This document shows positions 8,846-16,988 of a stretch of DNA of 64,000 nucleotides, one piece after another. The notes beneath the pieces are model-generated. The model searched no databases and was not told the origin of the DNA. It saw nothing but the letters and a program-made list of their open reading frames with translations. The position numbers were made by a program, and so were the translations under genes. The stretch spans positions 124,001-188,000 of the forward strand of contig NZ_JAQUHV010000001.1 in NCBI RefSeq assembly GCF_028681615.1, in the 5' to 3' direction. The stretch comes from Sulfuricurvum sp. GTDB taxonomy: Bacteria; Campylobacterota; Campylobacteria; Campylobacterales; Sulfurimonadaceae. Each line of letters opens with the position of its first letter. Positions within the stretch are counted from its first letter, which is position 1.

Positions 8846-10063
8846 ATGAAAATCAGTTCTATCCATCTCCCGACCTATGTTTATCTCCCCCTCCTGATCG
8901 CCGTCGGATTCTCCGCTTTTATCTATTGGGAGTATTTCGGGCTCACATCACCGCTGATTAATACCCTTTTCGGTTTGGGTGCTTTGTACGGGATGCTTCA
9001 TGCCCCTAAAAGAGTCCTTCCCATCGCCGGTTTTTGGATCGGGCTGTTCTGGTGCTACTGGATCGGCTTTAGTTTTGAATTTTACAATCTCAGCTGGGCG
9101 ATAGGGCTTGTTTCTCTCGGATTCGGTTTTGTCTACGCCCTCTATTACGGAGTGATGGGGTTAACCTCGAATCCCCTGATCCGAGCCGCAATCCTTTTCG
9201 GCCTTACCTATGTCTGGCCGATGGACTTTAACTGGATGCAGCCGGAACTCATCTTCGTCAACAGCTATCTCGGATTTTCCAAATGGCAATTTGCCCTGAT
9301 CCTTTTTGCACTTGCTTCGACTGCATGGTTCAGCACATTTAAAAAACTTTTTCCGCTGCTGCTGATCTTGTTTGCGGTCCAAACCCATTATCCTAAACCG
9401 CCGATCCCTCAGCTAAAAATCAAACTCGTCTCAACCGATATTCCGCAGGACATCAAGTGGGAAGAATCTCAGCAATACCGATTGAATACGGACAATCTCT
9501 ACGCCATCCAAGATGCCATCCGAGAAAAATACGATTTGATCGTCCTCCCCGAAGCGTCGTTCGCCCTGTTTATGAATCATCATCCGCATTTAACGGCCTA
9601 CCTGCAAAAACTCTCCTATCAGATTCCTATCGTGACCGGAGCGCTGTATGAAGAGAACGGCTTAAATTACAACGTATCCTATCTGTTCCAAAACGGTCAC
9701 ATCACCGTTGCCAAAAAAACGATTCTCGTCCCGTTCGGCGAATACATCCCGCTTCCCGCATTTATCAAAGAGTGGGTAGATCGGGTGATTTTCGGAGGGG
9801 CTTCCGATTTTGTCACCGCCGACAAACCGACCGACTTCATCATCCACGGCGTCAAATTCCGCAACGCCATCTGTTATGAAGCGACGAGAAAAGAGCTCTA
9901 TACCCCCGATGTACGGTATATGATCGCCATGAGCAACAACGGCTGGTTTACCCCTTCGATCGAACCGACATTGCAAAAACTATTGATTCAGTTCTATGCA
10001 CGACAAAACAATACCGTTGTCTTTCATTCGGCGAACAGCGGTGGTACGGGAATTGTGTATTAA
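8846..10063 (+). CDS. lnt: Apolipoprotein N-acyltransferase
   Basis: An inner-membrane enzyme that N-acylates the lipid-bearing cysteine of lipoproteins. The 405 residues give about six N-terminal membrane segments (1-180) and then a nitrilase-type catalytic domain. The catalytic triad is visible as Glu236 (LPEASF), Lys near 291 (AKKTILVPFGEY) and Cys343 (AICYE). It is shorter than E. coli Lnt (about 510), as in Campylobacter. The ATG has no Shine-Dalgarno and lies 6 bases after a TATAAT. It diverges from yajC and ends at a shared terminator facing the biotin carboxylase gene. Confidence 0.95.
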   Translation: MKISSIHLPTYVYLPLLIAVGFSAFIYWEYFGLTSPLINTLFGLGALYGMLHAPKRVLPIAGFWIGLFWCYWIGFSFEFYNLSWAIGLVSLGFGFVYALYYGVMGLTSNPLIRAAILFGLTYVWPMDFNWMQPELIFVNSYLGFSKWQFALILFALASTAWFSTFKKLFPLLLILFAVQTHYPKPPIPQLKIKLVSTDIPQDIKWEESQQYRLNTDNLYAIQDAIREKYDLIVLPEASFALFMNHHPHLTAYLQKLSYQIPIVTGALYEENGLNYNVSYLFQNGHITVAKKTILVPFGEYIPLPAFIKEWVDRVIFGGASDFVTADKPTDFIIHGVKFRNAICYEATRKELYTPDVRYMIAMSNNGWFTPSIEPTLQKLLIQFYARQNNTVVFHSANSGGTGIVY

Positions 10064-10081
10064 AAGATAAAAAGTGAAGCA

Positions 10082-10104
10082 ATAAAAGCCGTAAAGGCTT
10101 TTAT
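10082..10104. terminator. Bidirectional terminator between lnt and accC-like gene
   Basis: ATAAAAGCC (10082-10090), a 5-base loop GTAAA, and GGCTTTTAT (10096-10104) make a perfect 9-bp stem. It lies between two converging genes. A/T tracts flank the GC core on both sides, so it can act as an intrinsic terminator in either direction. It ends 4 bases from the stop codon of the minus-strand gene. Confidence 0.75.
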
Positions 10105-10107
10105 CGT

Positions 10108-11565
10108 TTAGTGGCGGACGTTGAGGTTGTTTTTGTTGATTGCTTCGATCACTGCTGTGATGTGTTTCATTTTAGCCTCTTCGTCATCCATGTTGTGGAT
10201 CGCATCGAGGTTAAAGTGCTGCAATTTGCTATCAAGATAACCGGTGTCAAGTTCACCTTTGATGAAGTGTTCATCACGAACGATTTGACGGTGAAGCGGG
10301 ATATTGGTCGGAATACCCTCGATCAAAAACTCATCCAATGCACGACGTGCTTTACGAACCGCATCTTCCCATGTCAAAGCGGTAACGATCAATTTACCGA
10401 TCATTGAATCGTAGTTTGAAGGGATTTGGTAGTTGGTATACGCCATAGAGTCCAAACGTACTCCCGGACCACCCGGTGCAAGATAGTTGGTGATAAGACC
10501 CGGTGATGGGACGAATCCGAGTTTCGGATTTTCTGCATTGATACGGAACTCGATCGCATATCCGCGGAATTTGATCTCTTCTTGCAAGAAAATAAGCTGA
10601 TCGCCTTCAGCAATCGCAATCATACGTTGGATCAAATCGATTCCTGAGATCGCTTCCGTAACCGGATGTTCTACCTGTACGCGGGTATTCATTTCGATGA
10701 AATAGATGTTATCGTCTTGGTCGACCAGATATTCGATGGTTCCGACACTCTCGTATCCGAGTTTGAACATCGCTTTGGTAGAGATGCGGTAAAGCTCACG
10801 GCGTGTCGCTTCGTTCAAAAGCGGAGACGGAGCGATTTCGATCACTTTTTGGTGACGGCGTTGGATAGAACAGTCACGGTCACCGAGGTGAACGACGTTA
10901 CCGTATTTGTCTGCTACGATTTGGATCTCGATGTGGCGAGGGTTTTTGAGGTATTTTTCGATGAATACTTCACCGCGGTTAAAGAAACGCAACGCTTCTT
11001 TGGTCGCTGACTCGTACATCTCTTTGAAGTCTTCCGCTTTTTCAACGATACGCATACCGCGTCCGCCTCCGCCGAATGCTGCTTTGATGATGATCGGGAA
11101 TCCGATATCGCTTGCGATTTTTTCCGCATCGTTGATGTTATCGATCGGTTCATCCGTACCCGGAAGCATTGGAACACCGACGGCGCGCATCGCTACTTTA
11201 GATGCCATTTTGTCACCGAACAGGGCGATGTGCTCCGGTTTCGGTCCGATAAAGATAATATTGTTATCAACACATGCTTGAGCAAATTCGGCACTCTCGG
11301 ACAAAAATCCGTATCCCGGATGGATTGCATCACAATCCGCTTTTTTAGCCAAAGAGATAATACGTTCATAGTCAAGATATGCGGCAATCGGATCGCCCAT
11401 AATCGGGTAACACTCATCAGCTTTACGAACCCAGACGCCGTTAACGTCTACTTCTGAAAATACAACGACACTTTTAATTCCCAACTCTTTACAAGCGCGA
11501 ATAATACGAAGTGCGATTTCACCACGGTTCGCTATCAATACTTTACTGATCTTTTTTGTTTTCAC
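10108..11565 (-). CDS. Biotin carboxylase subunit (AccC/PycA/CfiB family)
   Basis: An ATP-grasp enzyme that carboxylates biotin on a carrier protein. The 485 residues contain VLIANRGEIALRII, HPGYGFLSE at 82-90, the glycine-rich ATP loop GGGGRG at 165-170 and the catalytic ENNTRVQVEHP-type region near 330. A tail of about 40 residues beyond the AccC core resembles the small subunits of two-subunit pyruvate or 2-oxoglutarate carboxylases. No accB, pycB or cfiA gene is adjacent, so the acceptor substrate is unresolved. I chose the GTG at 11565 because GAGGGA precedes it; an upstream ATG at 11595 has no ribosome site. Confidence 0.88.
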   Translation of the reverse strand: MKTKKISKVLIANRGEIALRIIRACKELGIKSVVVFSEVDVNGVWVRKADECYPIMGDPIAAYLDYERIISLAKKADCDAIHPGYGFLSESAEFAQACVDNNIIFIGPKPEHIALFGDKMASKVAMRAVGVPMLPGTDEPIDNINDAEKIASDIGFPIIIKAAFGGGGRGMRIVEKAEDFKEMYESATKEALRFFNRGEVFIEKYLKNPRHIEIQIVADKYGNVVHLGDRDCSIQRRHQKVIEIAPSPLLNEATRRELYRISTKAMFKLGYESVGTIEYLVDQDDNIYFIEMNTRVQVEHPVTEAISGIDLIQRMIAIAEGDQLIFLQEEIKFRGYAIEFRINAENPKLGFVPSPGLITNYLAPGGPGVRLDSMAYTNYQIPSNYDSMIGKLIVTALTWEDAVRKARRALDEFLIEGIPTNIPLHRQIVRDEHFIKGELDTGYLDSKLQHFNLDAIHNMDDEEAKMKHITAVIEAINKNNLNVRH

Positions 11566-11584
11566 GGTTCCCTCATTTGAACAC

Positions 11585-11619
11585 CTTTGAGGCATTTGGC
11601 TAGGCCAAACTCTCCAAAG
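11585..11619 (-). promoter_or_regulatory. Stem-loop in the leader of the biotin carboxylase gene
   Basis: In the 5' leader, TTTGGC (11595-11600), TAG, GCCAAA (11604-11609) form a perfect 6-bp hairpin. It is enclosed by CTTTG (11585-11589) pairing with CAAAG (11615-11619) across an internal loop. The structure ends about 20 bases upstream of the GTG start, so it could influence transcript stability or ribosome entry. It matches no known riboswitch that I can recognise. Confidence 0.4.
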
Positions 11620-11647
11620 ACACCCGGTCTCTTGATTTAAAAATGAA

Positions 11648-11676
11648 ATTATAGGATAAAACTGCTGTTAATGCAA
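11648..11676 (-). promoter_or_regulatory. Promoter for the biotin carboxylase gene
   Basis: On the minus strand TTGCAT (11671-11676) and TATAAT (11648-11653) are separated by exactly 17 bases, a near-consensus sigma-70 promoter. Transcription would begin near 11641, giving a leader of about 75 bases that carries the stem-loop at 11585-11619. Confidence 0.65.
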
Positions 11677-11762
11677 AACTTTTCCCCTGCTATTTTTATT
11701 CTTTATCTCTTTATCAATTAAAGGGATATATCTCACTATCCATACTGATTTACTAATGATTA

Positions 11763-11791
11763 TTGGATTTTTGAAATTTTGCTATTATAAT
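11763..11791 (+). promoter_or_regulatory. Promoter for cysK
   Basis: TTGGAT (11763-11768) and TATAAT (11786-11791) are 17 bases apart, about 24 bases upstream of the cysK ATG. Together with the leftward promoter at 11648-11676 this explains the 249-base divergent spacer, which otherwise holds AT-rich sequence with no further gene. Confidence 0.65.
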
Positions 11792-11814
11792 GTCTAAAAA
11801 AACAGGGATTTAAC

Positions 11815-12738
11815 ATGAAGATAGCAGCCAATATCACTGAACTCATCGGAAATACCCCCCTAGTTCAGCTTAACGCCCTCTCCCAAGAAACCGGAGCTAC
11901 AATTTTAGGAAAATGCGAATTTATGAATCCTACCAGCTCGGTCAAAGACCGTATCGGATTCAACATGATTAAAACAGCAATGGATGAGGGGAAAATTACT
12001 TCCGATACGCTTATCATCGAACCTACCAGCGGAAATACCGGTATCGCCCTCGCCTCTATCTGTGCTGCGTTGGGGCTAAAACTTACCCTTACGATGCCTG
12101 AATCCATGAGTATTGAACGTCGTAATCTCCTCAAAGCGCTCGGAGCCAATCTGGTACTCACCCCCGCAGCGCAAGGGATGAAAGGGGCGATTGATGAGGC
12201 CAATGCACTTGTTGCATCCAATGCCAATGCCATTATTCTCCAACAATTTGCCAATCCCGCCAACCCTGCTATTCATCGAGTCACTACGGCTCAGGAGATT
12301 CTACGCGATACCGAAGGGAATATCGATATCTTTATTGCCGCTGTCGGAACGGGGGGAACGCTTACCGGAACCGGAGAAGCGTTAAGAGCCGCCCATCCGA
12401 ATGTACAGATTATCGCGGTAGAGCCGAAAGATTCCCCGATCCTCTCCGGCGGAAAACCGGGACCGCACAAAATTCAGGGGATCGGTGCGGGATTTGTCCC
12501 TGAAATCCTCAATACCGCTCTTTATAATGAAATCATTACCGTAAGCAATGAAGACGCCATAGCGGCGTCAAAAGCATTGGCCAAAACCGAAGGATTGCTT
12601 GTAGGTATCTCAGCCGGAGCCAATGTCCATGCCGCAGCACTTGTAGCCGCACGCCCTGAAAATAAAGGGAAAGTGATTGTTACGATACTCTGTGATACGG
12701 CAGAGCGTTACCTTAGTACTCCGCTGTTTGAAGCGTAA
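11815..12738 (+). CDS. cysK: Cysteine synthase A
   Basis: A PLP-dependent O-acetylserine sulfhydrylase making cysteine from sulfide, in the cytoplasm. The 307 residues show the PLP lysine at 44 in NPTSSVKDRIG, the substrate loop TSGNT at 71-75, and the phosphate-binding GTGGTLTGTGE. Length is typical. A canonical promoter lies just upstream, and the class IV aminotransferase starts with GTG immediately after the TAA, so the genes are probably co-transcribed. A CysM-type (thiosulfate-using) function cannot be excluded by motif inspection. Confidence 0.95.
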   Translation: MKIAANITELIGNTPLVQLNALSQETGATILGKCEFMNPTSSVKDRIGFNMIKTAMDEGKITSDTLIIEPTSGNTGIALASICAALGLKLTLTMPESMSIERRNLLKALGANLVLTPAAQGMKGAIDEANALVASNANAIILQQFANPANPAIHRVTTAQEILRDTEGNIDIFIAAVGTGGTLTGTGEALRAAHPNVQIIAVEPKDSPILSGGKPGPHKIQGIGAGFVPEILNTALYNEIITVSNEDAIAASKALAKTEGLLVGISAGANVHAAALVAARPENKGKVIVTILCDTAERYLSTPLFEA

Positions 12739-13308
12739 GTGCTGCTAGAAACACTTCGCTGTGAAAACGGCAGAGTTTTTCATCTCCCTTACCATCAAGC
12801 ACGTTTGGATCGATCGCTCAAAACGCTCGATTCGTTGCAGCGGTATGAGCTAAATTCTCTCATACATCCTCCTGAAGAAGGATTATATCGGTGTCGATTT
12901 CTCTATGACGAAATTGGCTTTACGGTTGAATTTCATCCCTATGTACCTCGAGTTATCACCTCTTTAAAACTTATTTACGATGATACCATTGAGTATTCGC
13001 TCAAAGATTCGAATCGGGAAGCACTCAACGCTTTGTATGAGCAGCGTGGAGAATGCGACGATATCCTGATTGTCAAAAACGGCCTGCTAACCGATACGTC
13101 AATCGCCAATATCGCTTTATGGATAGAGGGGAAATGGCTCACTCCGCAAACGCCGCTACTCGAAGGGACAACCCGTGCCCGTTTACTCGAAGAAGGATTC
13201 CTTACCCCCGCACCTCTACGGCCTGAGGATATCGCTCAAGCTACCAAGGTTGCGATCTTCAATGCAATGGTAGACTTTCTTGAAGTCGAAAGTGGTATAA
13301 TTCCCTAA
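12739..13308 (+). CDS. Class IV aminotransferase, aminodeoxychorismate lyase-like
   Basis: A 189-residue protein with a minimal fold-type IV PLP enzyme layout. It opens LLETLRCENGRVFHLPYHQARL, has a candidate PLP lysine at 89 (YSLKDSN), and carries DTSIANIALW, which matches the ETSxSNI loop of PabC and branched-chain aminotransferases. PabC-type lyases convert 4-amino-4-deoxychorismate to p-aminobenzoate for folate. At under 200 residues it is short for the family (about 270), lacking part of the N-terminal domain. The GTG start abuts the cysK stop with no clear ribosome site. Confidence 0.72.
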   Translation: MLLETLRCENGRVFHLPYHQARLDRSLKTLDSLQRYELNSLIHPPEEGLYRCRFLYDEIGFTVEFHPYVPRVITSLKLIYDDTIEYSLKDSNREALNALYEQRGECDDILIVKNGLLTDTSIANIALWIEGKWLTPQTPLLEGTTRARLLEEGFLTPAPLRPEDIAQATKVAIFNAMVDFLEVESGIIP

Positions 13309-13326
13309 AAACACAGGCCTGCAGTC

Positions 13327-13788
13327 ATGTTATTCGATATTATTAAAAGTCCTTCATTTGCCAAATTAATGGAAACTCATGTACGAGACATGCTCATTTA
13401 TCTTTTTGAAAATGATCAAAACTTCGGAGTCTTGTGCAAAATCGATCATGTCACTTTTGACCCTCCCCTCCCTCAACACCTGAGTGATGAGTTCCGAACG
13501 ATGACTCTCTTTTTTTTGGCAGGCTATACGTTTGAAAGTGCACGGATCGATAACGATATTTTAATTTTCGAAGCGGGATTCGGTCAAGAGAATATCGGGA
13601 GTTTTGTCTCGGTACCGCTGCTTTCGATTGTACAGATTATTATTGACGACACACCGGCTTTTGTCAATCTTGCCCTTCCTCAGGAAAAGCACCCTGTTAT
13701 CAATATTGAAAAAAATGAAGGGGTTCAGAATTCTATGAGCGCTTTGCTCGCGAATCCTGAAAATCAGAAGTTTTTGAAAAAGAAATAA
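13327..13788 (+). CDS. Uncharacterised 153-residue protein
   Basis: I do not recognise this gene with confidence. The soluble product has an N-terminal helix (FAKLMETHVRDMLIYLFEND), a central segment VTFDPPLPQHLSDEF, then the strand-rich stretch ILIFEAGFGQENIGSFVSVPLLSIVQIII and a charged tail ending KFLKKK. The arrangement 'helix, short strands, FxAxFG, VPLxxIxxI' loosely recalls SspB, the ClpXP adaptor, but that is an inference from pattern only. It follows the aminotransferase by 18 bases on the same strand and ends before a structured convergent spacer. Confidence 0.7.
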   Translation: MLFDIIKSPSFAKLMETHVRDMLIYLFENDQNFGVLCKIDHVTFDPPLPQHLSDEFRTMTLFFLAGYTFESARIDNDILIFEAGFGQENIGSFVSVPLLSIVQIIIDDTPAFVNLALPQEKHPVINIEKNEGVQNSMSALLANPENQKFLKKK

Positions 13789-13899
13789 TCGTAAGAGTGT
13801 AATTTATTGTAGATTGAGAAGTGCGGTTTACTGCACGTGGGCTTCCCGCCGAGGGAAACGTAGAGTTATCGTAGCGATAGTGGCTTAGCTCCTATCGCG
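13789..13899. other. Convergent spacer with three hairpins
   Basis: This spacer between two converging genes holds three inverted repeats: GTGCGG/CTGCAC (13821-13836, one wobble pair), TTCCC/GGGAA (13843-13857) and GCGATAG/CTATCGC (13874-13898, 11-base loop). None is followed by a clear T-run. One or more probably ends transcription from either side. Confidence 0.4.
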
Positions 13900-14799
13900 T
13901 TACAGTTTCAATCCAAGTAGATACGTAACAACGTTGTCAATAAAGGCATCGTGTTTACGCTCTTTGCTGTAAGCGATGTAGAACTTGCGTTTGATTTTAT
14001 AATTTTTAATCCGTGCTTCAAAGAGTTTCCCCTCTTCTACCTCATCACTGATAACATGACGTGAAATAACCGATACGATTGGACGAGCAGCATCTTTCGG
14101 TGAACGCATCAACGTCTCTTTGATCGCGGTCGAACTTGCTACAACTCCGATAACGCTAAAGCCTGAGCACTCTACTCCGATCTCTTCGAAGACTTCGGCT
14201 GTCAATTTACGGGTGTGTGAGTTCTCATCACGGCAAATCCAGTCAAATTTATACATATCTTCTTTACGAAGCTGTTTCGGGATCGGCTGATTAGAGAAAA
14301 TCACCAACTCATCCTCTTCCCATTCGCGGTAAATCAATCCCTCTTTAAAAACAGGAGATTCAATAAGGGCGATATCGATTTTTTTGTCGATCAATTGATC
14401 AATAATCTCTTCTGAAAATGCCACACGGATATGGACTTCATTATTGATTTTTTCTTTGAGCTGTCCAAGATACGAAGGGAGAACATAGTTACCGATCGCA
14501 TACGATGCCCCCACAATAAAGGTAAATTCTTTATTGATAATTTTAAGAAGTTCTTTTTCACTTGATTGAATCGCTTTTTCGAGTTTTGTCGCGATACGAT
14601 AAAGGTCTTCCCCCTCTTTGGTCAGTTTGATCCCGTTCTTTTTACGTTCTACCACACGGGTATCAAGATAGTCTTCGATAAATTTGATTTGCTGTGTTAC
14701 AGCAGGCTGCGAAATACCCAATTTTGCCGATGCTTTCGAAAAGCTTTTTTCACGGACTACCGTGAGAAAAGTCATCAGTTTCGCAAAGTCTTTTAACAT
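13900..14799 (-). CDS. LysR-family transcriptional regulator
   Basis: A 299-residue regulator with an N-terminal winged helix (about 1-62: FLTVVREKSFSKASAKLGISQPAVTQQIKFIE) and a type 2 periplasmic-binding-like effector domain from about 90. The effector domain includes FTFIVGASYAIGNYVLPSYL and DIALIESPVFKEGLI. LysR proteins usually act as tetramers and often control a divergent gene. Here the divergent gene is uvrD, with 140 bases between. The effector is unknown; the family includes CysB- and CbbR-like members. Confidence 0.93.
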   Translation of the reverse strand: MLKDFAKLMTFLTVVREKSFSKASAKLGISQPAVTQQIKFIEDYLDTRVVERKKNGIKLTKEGEDLYRIATKLEKAIQSSEKELLKIINKEFTFIVGASYAIGNYVLPSYLGQLKEKINNEVHIRVAFSEEIIDQLIDKKIDIALIESPVFKEGLIYREWEEDELVIFSNQPIPKQLRKEDMYKFDWICRDENSHTRKLTAEVFEEIGVECSGFSVIGVVASSTAIKETLMRSPKDAARPIVSVISRHVISDEVEEGKLFEARIKNYKIKRKFYIAYSKERKHDAFIDNVVTYLLGLKL

Positions 14800-14939
14800 A
14801 ATAATTCCTATAAGTTGAATGAATAGCAGTATTATAACCCATCATTATAACTAAAGCAAGTATTTCCATACTATTTTAAAAAATGGGAAAATTGGGCTAT
14901 AATAAATTAACTATATAACCCATTCAAGGCGATAACGGT
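14800..14939. promoter_or_regulatory. Divergent LysR/uvrD control region with repeated motif
   Basis: The 10-base sequence TATAACCCAT occurs twice in direct orientation (14833-14842 and 14914-14923). A related copy on the other strand overlaps the -10 TATAAT at 14898-14903 that faces uvrD. ATTATAAC also occurs twice (14831-14838 and 14844-14851); the first holds a leftward -10. These are candidate operator sites for the adjacent LysR protein, though the canonical T-N11-A palindrome is not obvious. Confidence 0.4.
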
Positions 14940-16988
14940 ATGGATAAAATTCTCGAAGGGCTCAATGAAGCACAGCGCAGTGCAGTCGAACGAATCGACG
15001 GTCCGCTGCTCATTCTAGCCGGTGCCGGAAGCGGAAAAACCAAAACGATAACTACCCGTCTCGCATATCTCCTCGATCAGGTAGGGATTCCGGCAGGCAA
15101 TACACTTACCCTTACTTTTACCAATAAAGCGGCAAAAGAGATGCGTGAACGGGCAATGAATCTCATCTCCCAAAATTCCTATCCGCCGCTGCTGTGTACC
15201 TTTCACAAATTCGGTCTGCTGTTTTTAAAATTCCATATCCATTTGCTGGGCCGACTCAATAATTTCGTCGTAATTGATACGGATGATAAAAAAAAGATCA
15301 TCAAAAAGATCAACGCCGACCTCCCTACCGCCCTTATCGCCAGTGAAATATCCCGATACAAAAATTCACTTATCGATCCGCAAGAAGCCTATGCCCAGGC
15401 AGAACTGACCAATTACAAACACATCGCCAAAATTTATGAAGAGTACGAAGCATATTTGCTCACCAATAATCTCGTCGATTTTGACGATCTGCTCTGCCTC
15501 ACCTATAAATTGCTGGATGAGCATCCCGATTTGTGTACCCAAACGTCTGAAAAATACCGCTACATCATGATCGACGAGTACCAGGACACCAATGAGCTCC
15601 AACTGAGGTTGCTCCAAAAACTCTGTTCCACCCACAACAATCTCTGTGTTGTCGGAGATGATGACCAAAGTATCTACGGATGGCGCGGAGCCCACGTGCG
15701 CAATATCCTCGAATTCGATCAGGATTTTGCCGATGCCATGGTGGTCAAACTCGAACACAATTACCGCTCCACCCAACCGATCCTGACCGTAGCCAATGCA
15801 CTGATCGAACATAACCGCTCACGCTTGGGCAAAACACTGATCGCCACAAAAACCGGAGGAGACGACGTTCAAACCATCACCTCCAATGATGAGAGTGAAG
15901 AGTCTCAAAAGATCGCTAAAGCGATCAAAGGGCTGATATCCAGCGGAGTCCGTCCCAATGAAATCGCTGTCCTCTACCGGATCAATGCACTCAGCCGGTC
16001 TCTCGAAGAGGGTCTTAACCGAGCCGGAGTCGCCTACAAACTCGTCGGCGGTCTGCGATTCTATGATCGTGCGGAGATCAAAGATTTGATCAGCTATTTG
16101 CGTGTTATCACGAACGTCCATGACAACTTTTCCCTCAAGCGAATCATCAACAAACCTAAACGCGGTTTGGGCAAGGCAACCATCGATAAAATCGAACTCT
16201 CTTCCATCGAAGCGGGTAAATCGATGTTCGAATTTATATCGACGATGAGTGACAGCGAACTCGAAGGGTTGGTACGGAAAAAAAGCGCCGGAGAGTTGCG
16301 CGATTTTGTCGCCGAAGTTCTCGAACTGCGGCGTGTTTCCGAAGAGGCGATCTACCGTTTCATCGATTTGCTCGAAGAGCGCTTTAAAATCAAAGAGACC
16401 CTCAAAGGGCTGCCGGACGAAGCCGAAAAAGTTGCCAACGTCGATGAATTTTATGGATTGTTCCGCGATTACGTCAAACAAAATCCCGAAGCTTCACTCG
16501 CGGAGTTTCTAAACGATATCACCTTGCAAAGCGAACAAGACCAAGTCGAAGGCGAAAGCATCTACATCATGAGTATCCATGCGTCCAAAGGGCTGGAGTT
16601 CGAACATCTTTTTGTGATCGGGATGGAAGAGGGATTCTTGCCGCTTATCGGAGACGGAAGCGATCTCGAAGAAGAACGCCGCCTCGGATACGTCGCGATC
16701 ACCCGCGCGAAAAGCAATCTTACCCTCTCCAATGTCAACAGCCGTTTTTATAAAGGACGCCGTACCGATCTGCAAAAAAGCCGTTTTATCAATGAAGCAG
16801 GACTCTGCGAGGGCTCTTTAATTCTCGAGAAAAACACCTCGTATAAAAAAGGGGATCTGGTGCGCCATAAAATCTTCGGAGCCGGACGGGTCGAAGGGGT
16901 GAGCAAGGCCGGACGCGAATTTAAACTCAGCATCAATTTCGGCGGTAATAAGCGGGATATCTTAGCTTCATTTGTGGAGAAACTGTAA
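14940..16988 (+). CDS. uvrD: UvrD/Rep-family ATP-dependent DNA helicase
   Basis: A superfamily 1A 3'-5' helicase of 682 residues. Walker A is AGAGSGKT at 27-34; Walker B is DEYQD at 212-216; GDDDQSIYGWRG (239-250) is motif III; LEHNYRS is motif IV; late motifs include VEGESIYIMSIHASKGLEF and RLGYVAITRAK. It acts in repair and in clearing replication forks. Whether it is functionally UvrD, Rep or PcrA is not decidable here; in C. jejuni the homologue at this locus has been called rep. It leads the block uvrD-truB-csrA-ispE-smpB. Confidence 0.95.
   Translation: MDKILEGLNEAQRSAVERIDGPLLILAGAGSGKTKTITTRLAYLLDQVGIPAGNTLTLTFTNKAAKEMRERAMNLISQNSYPPLLCTFHKFGLLFLKFHIHLLGRLNNFVVIDTDDKKKIIKKINADLPTALIASEISRYKNSLIDPQEAYAQAELTNYKHIAKIYEEYEAYLLTNNLVDFDDLLCLTYKLLDEHPDLCTQTSEKYRYIMIDEYQDTNELQLRLLQKLCSTHNNLCVVGDDDQSIYGWRGAHVRNILEFDQDFADAMVVKLEHNYRSTQPILTVANALIEHNRSRLGKTLIATKTGGDDVQTITSNDESEESQKIAKAIKGLISSGVRPNEIAVLYRINALSRSLEEGLNRAGVAYKLVGGLRFYDRAEIKDLISYLRVITNVHDNFSLKRIINKPKRGLGKATIDKIELSSIEAGKSMFEFISTMSDSELEGLVRKKSAGELRDFVAEVLELRRVSEEAIYRFIDLLEERFKIKETLKGLPDEAEKVANVDEFYGLFRDYVKQNPEASLAEFLNDITLQSEQDQVEGESIYIMSIHASKGLEFEHLFVIGMEEGFLPLIGDGSDLEEERRLGYVAITRAKSNLTLSNVNSRFYKGRRTDLQKSRFINEAGLCEGSLILEKNTSYKKGDLVRHKIFGAGRVEGVSKAGREFKLSINFGGNKRDILASFVEKL

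Noticed and set aside
13789-13899. Possible tRNA or small RNA gene in the structured spacer
   Set aside because: The hairpins do not form a cloverleaf, there is no T-loop GTTCRA motif, and no promoter faces it.
15819-16481. Minus-strand open frame of 220 codons inside uvrD
   Set aside because: Antisense to intact helicase motifs; no start signal or known pattern.
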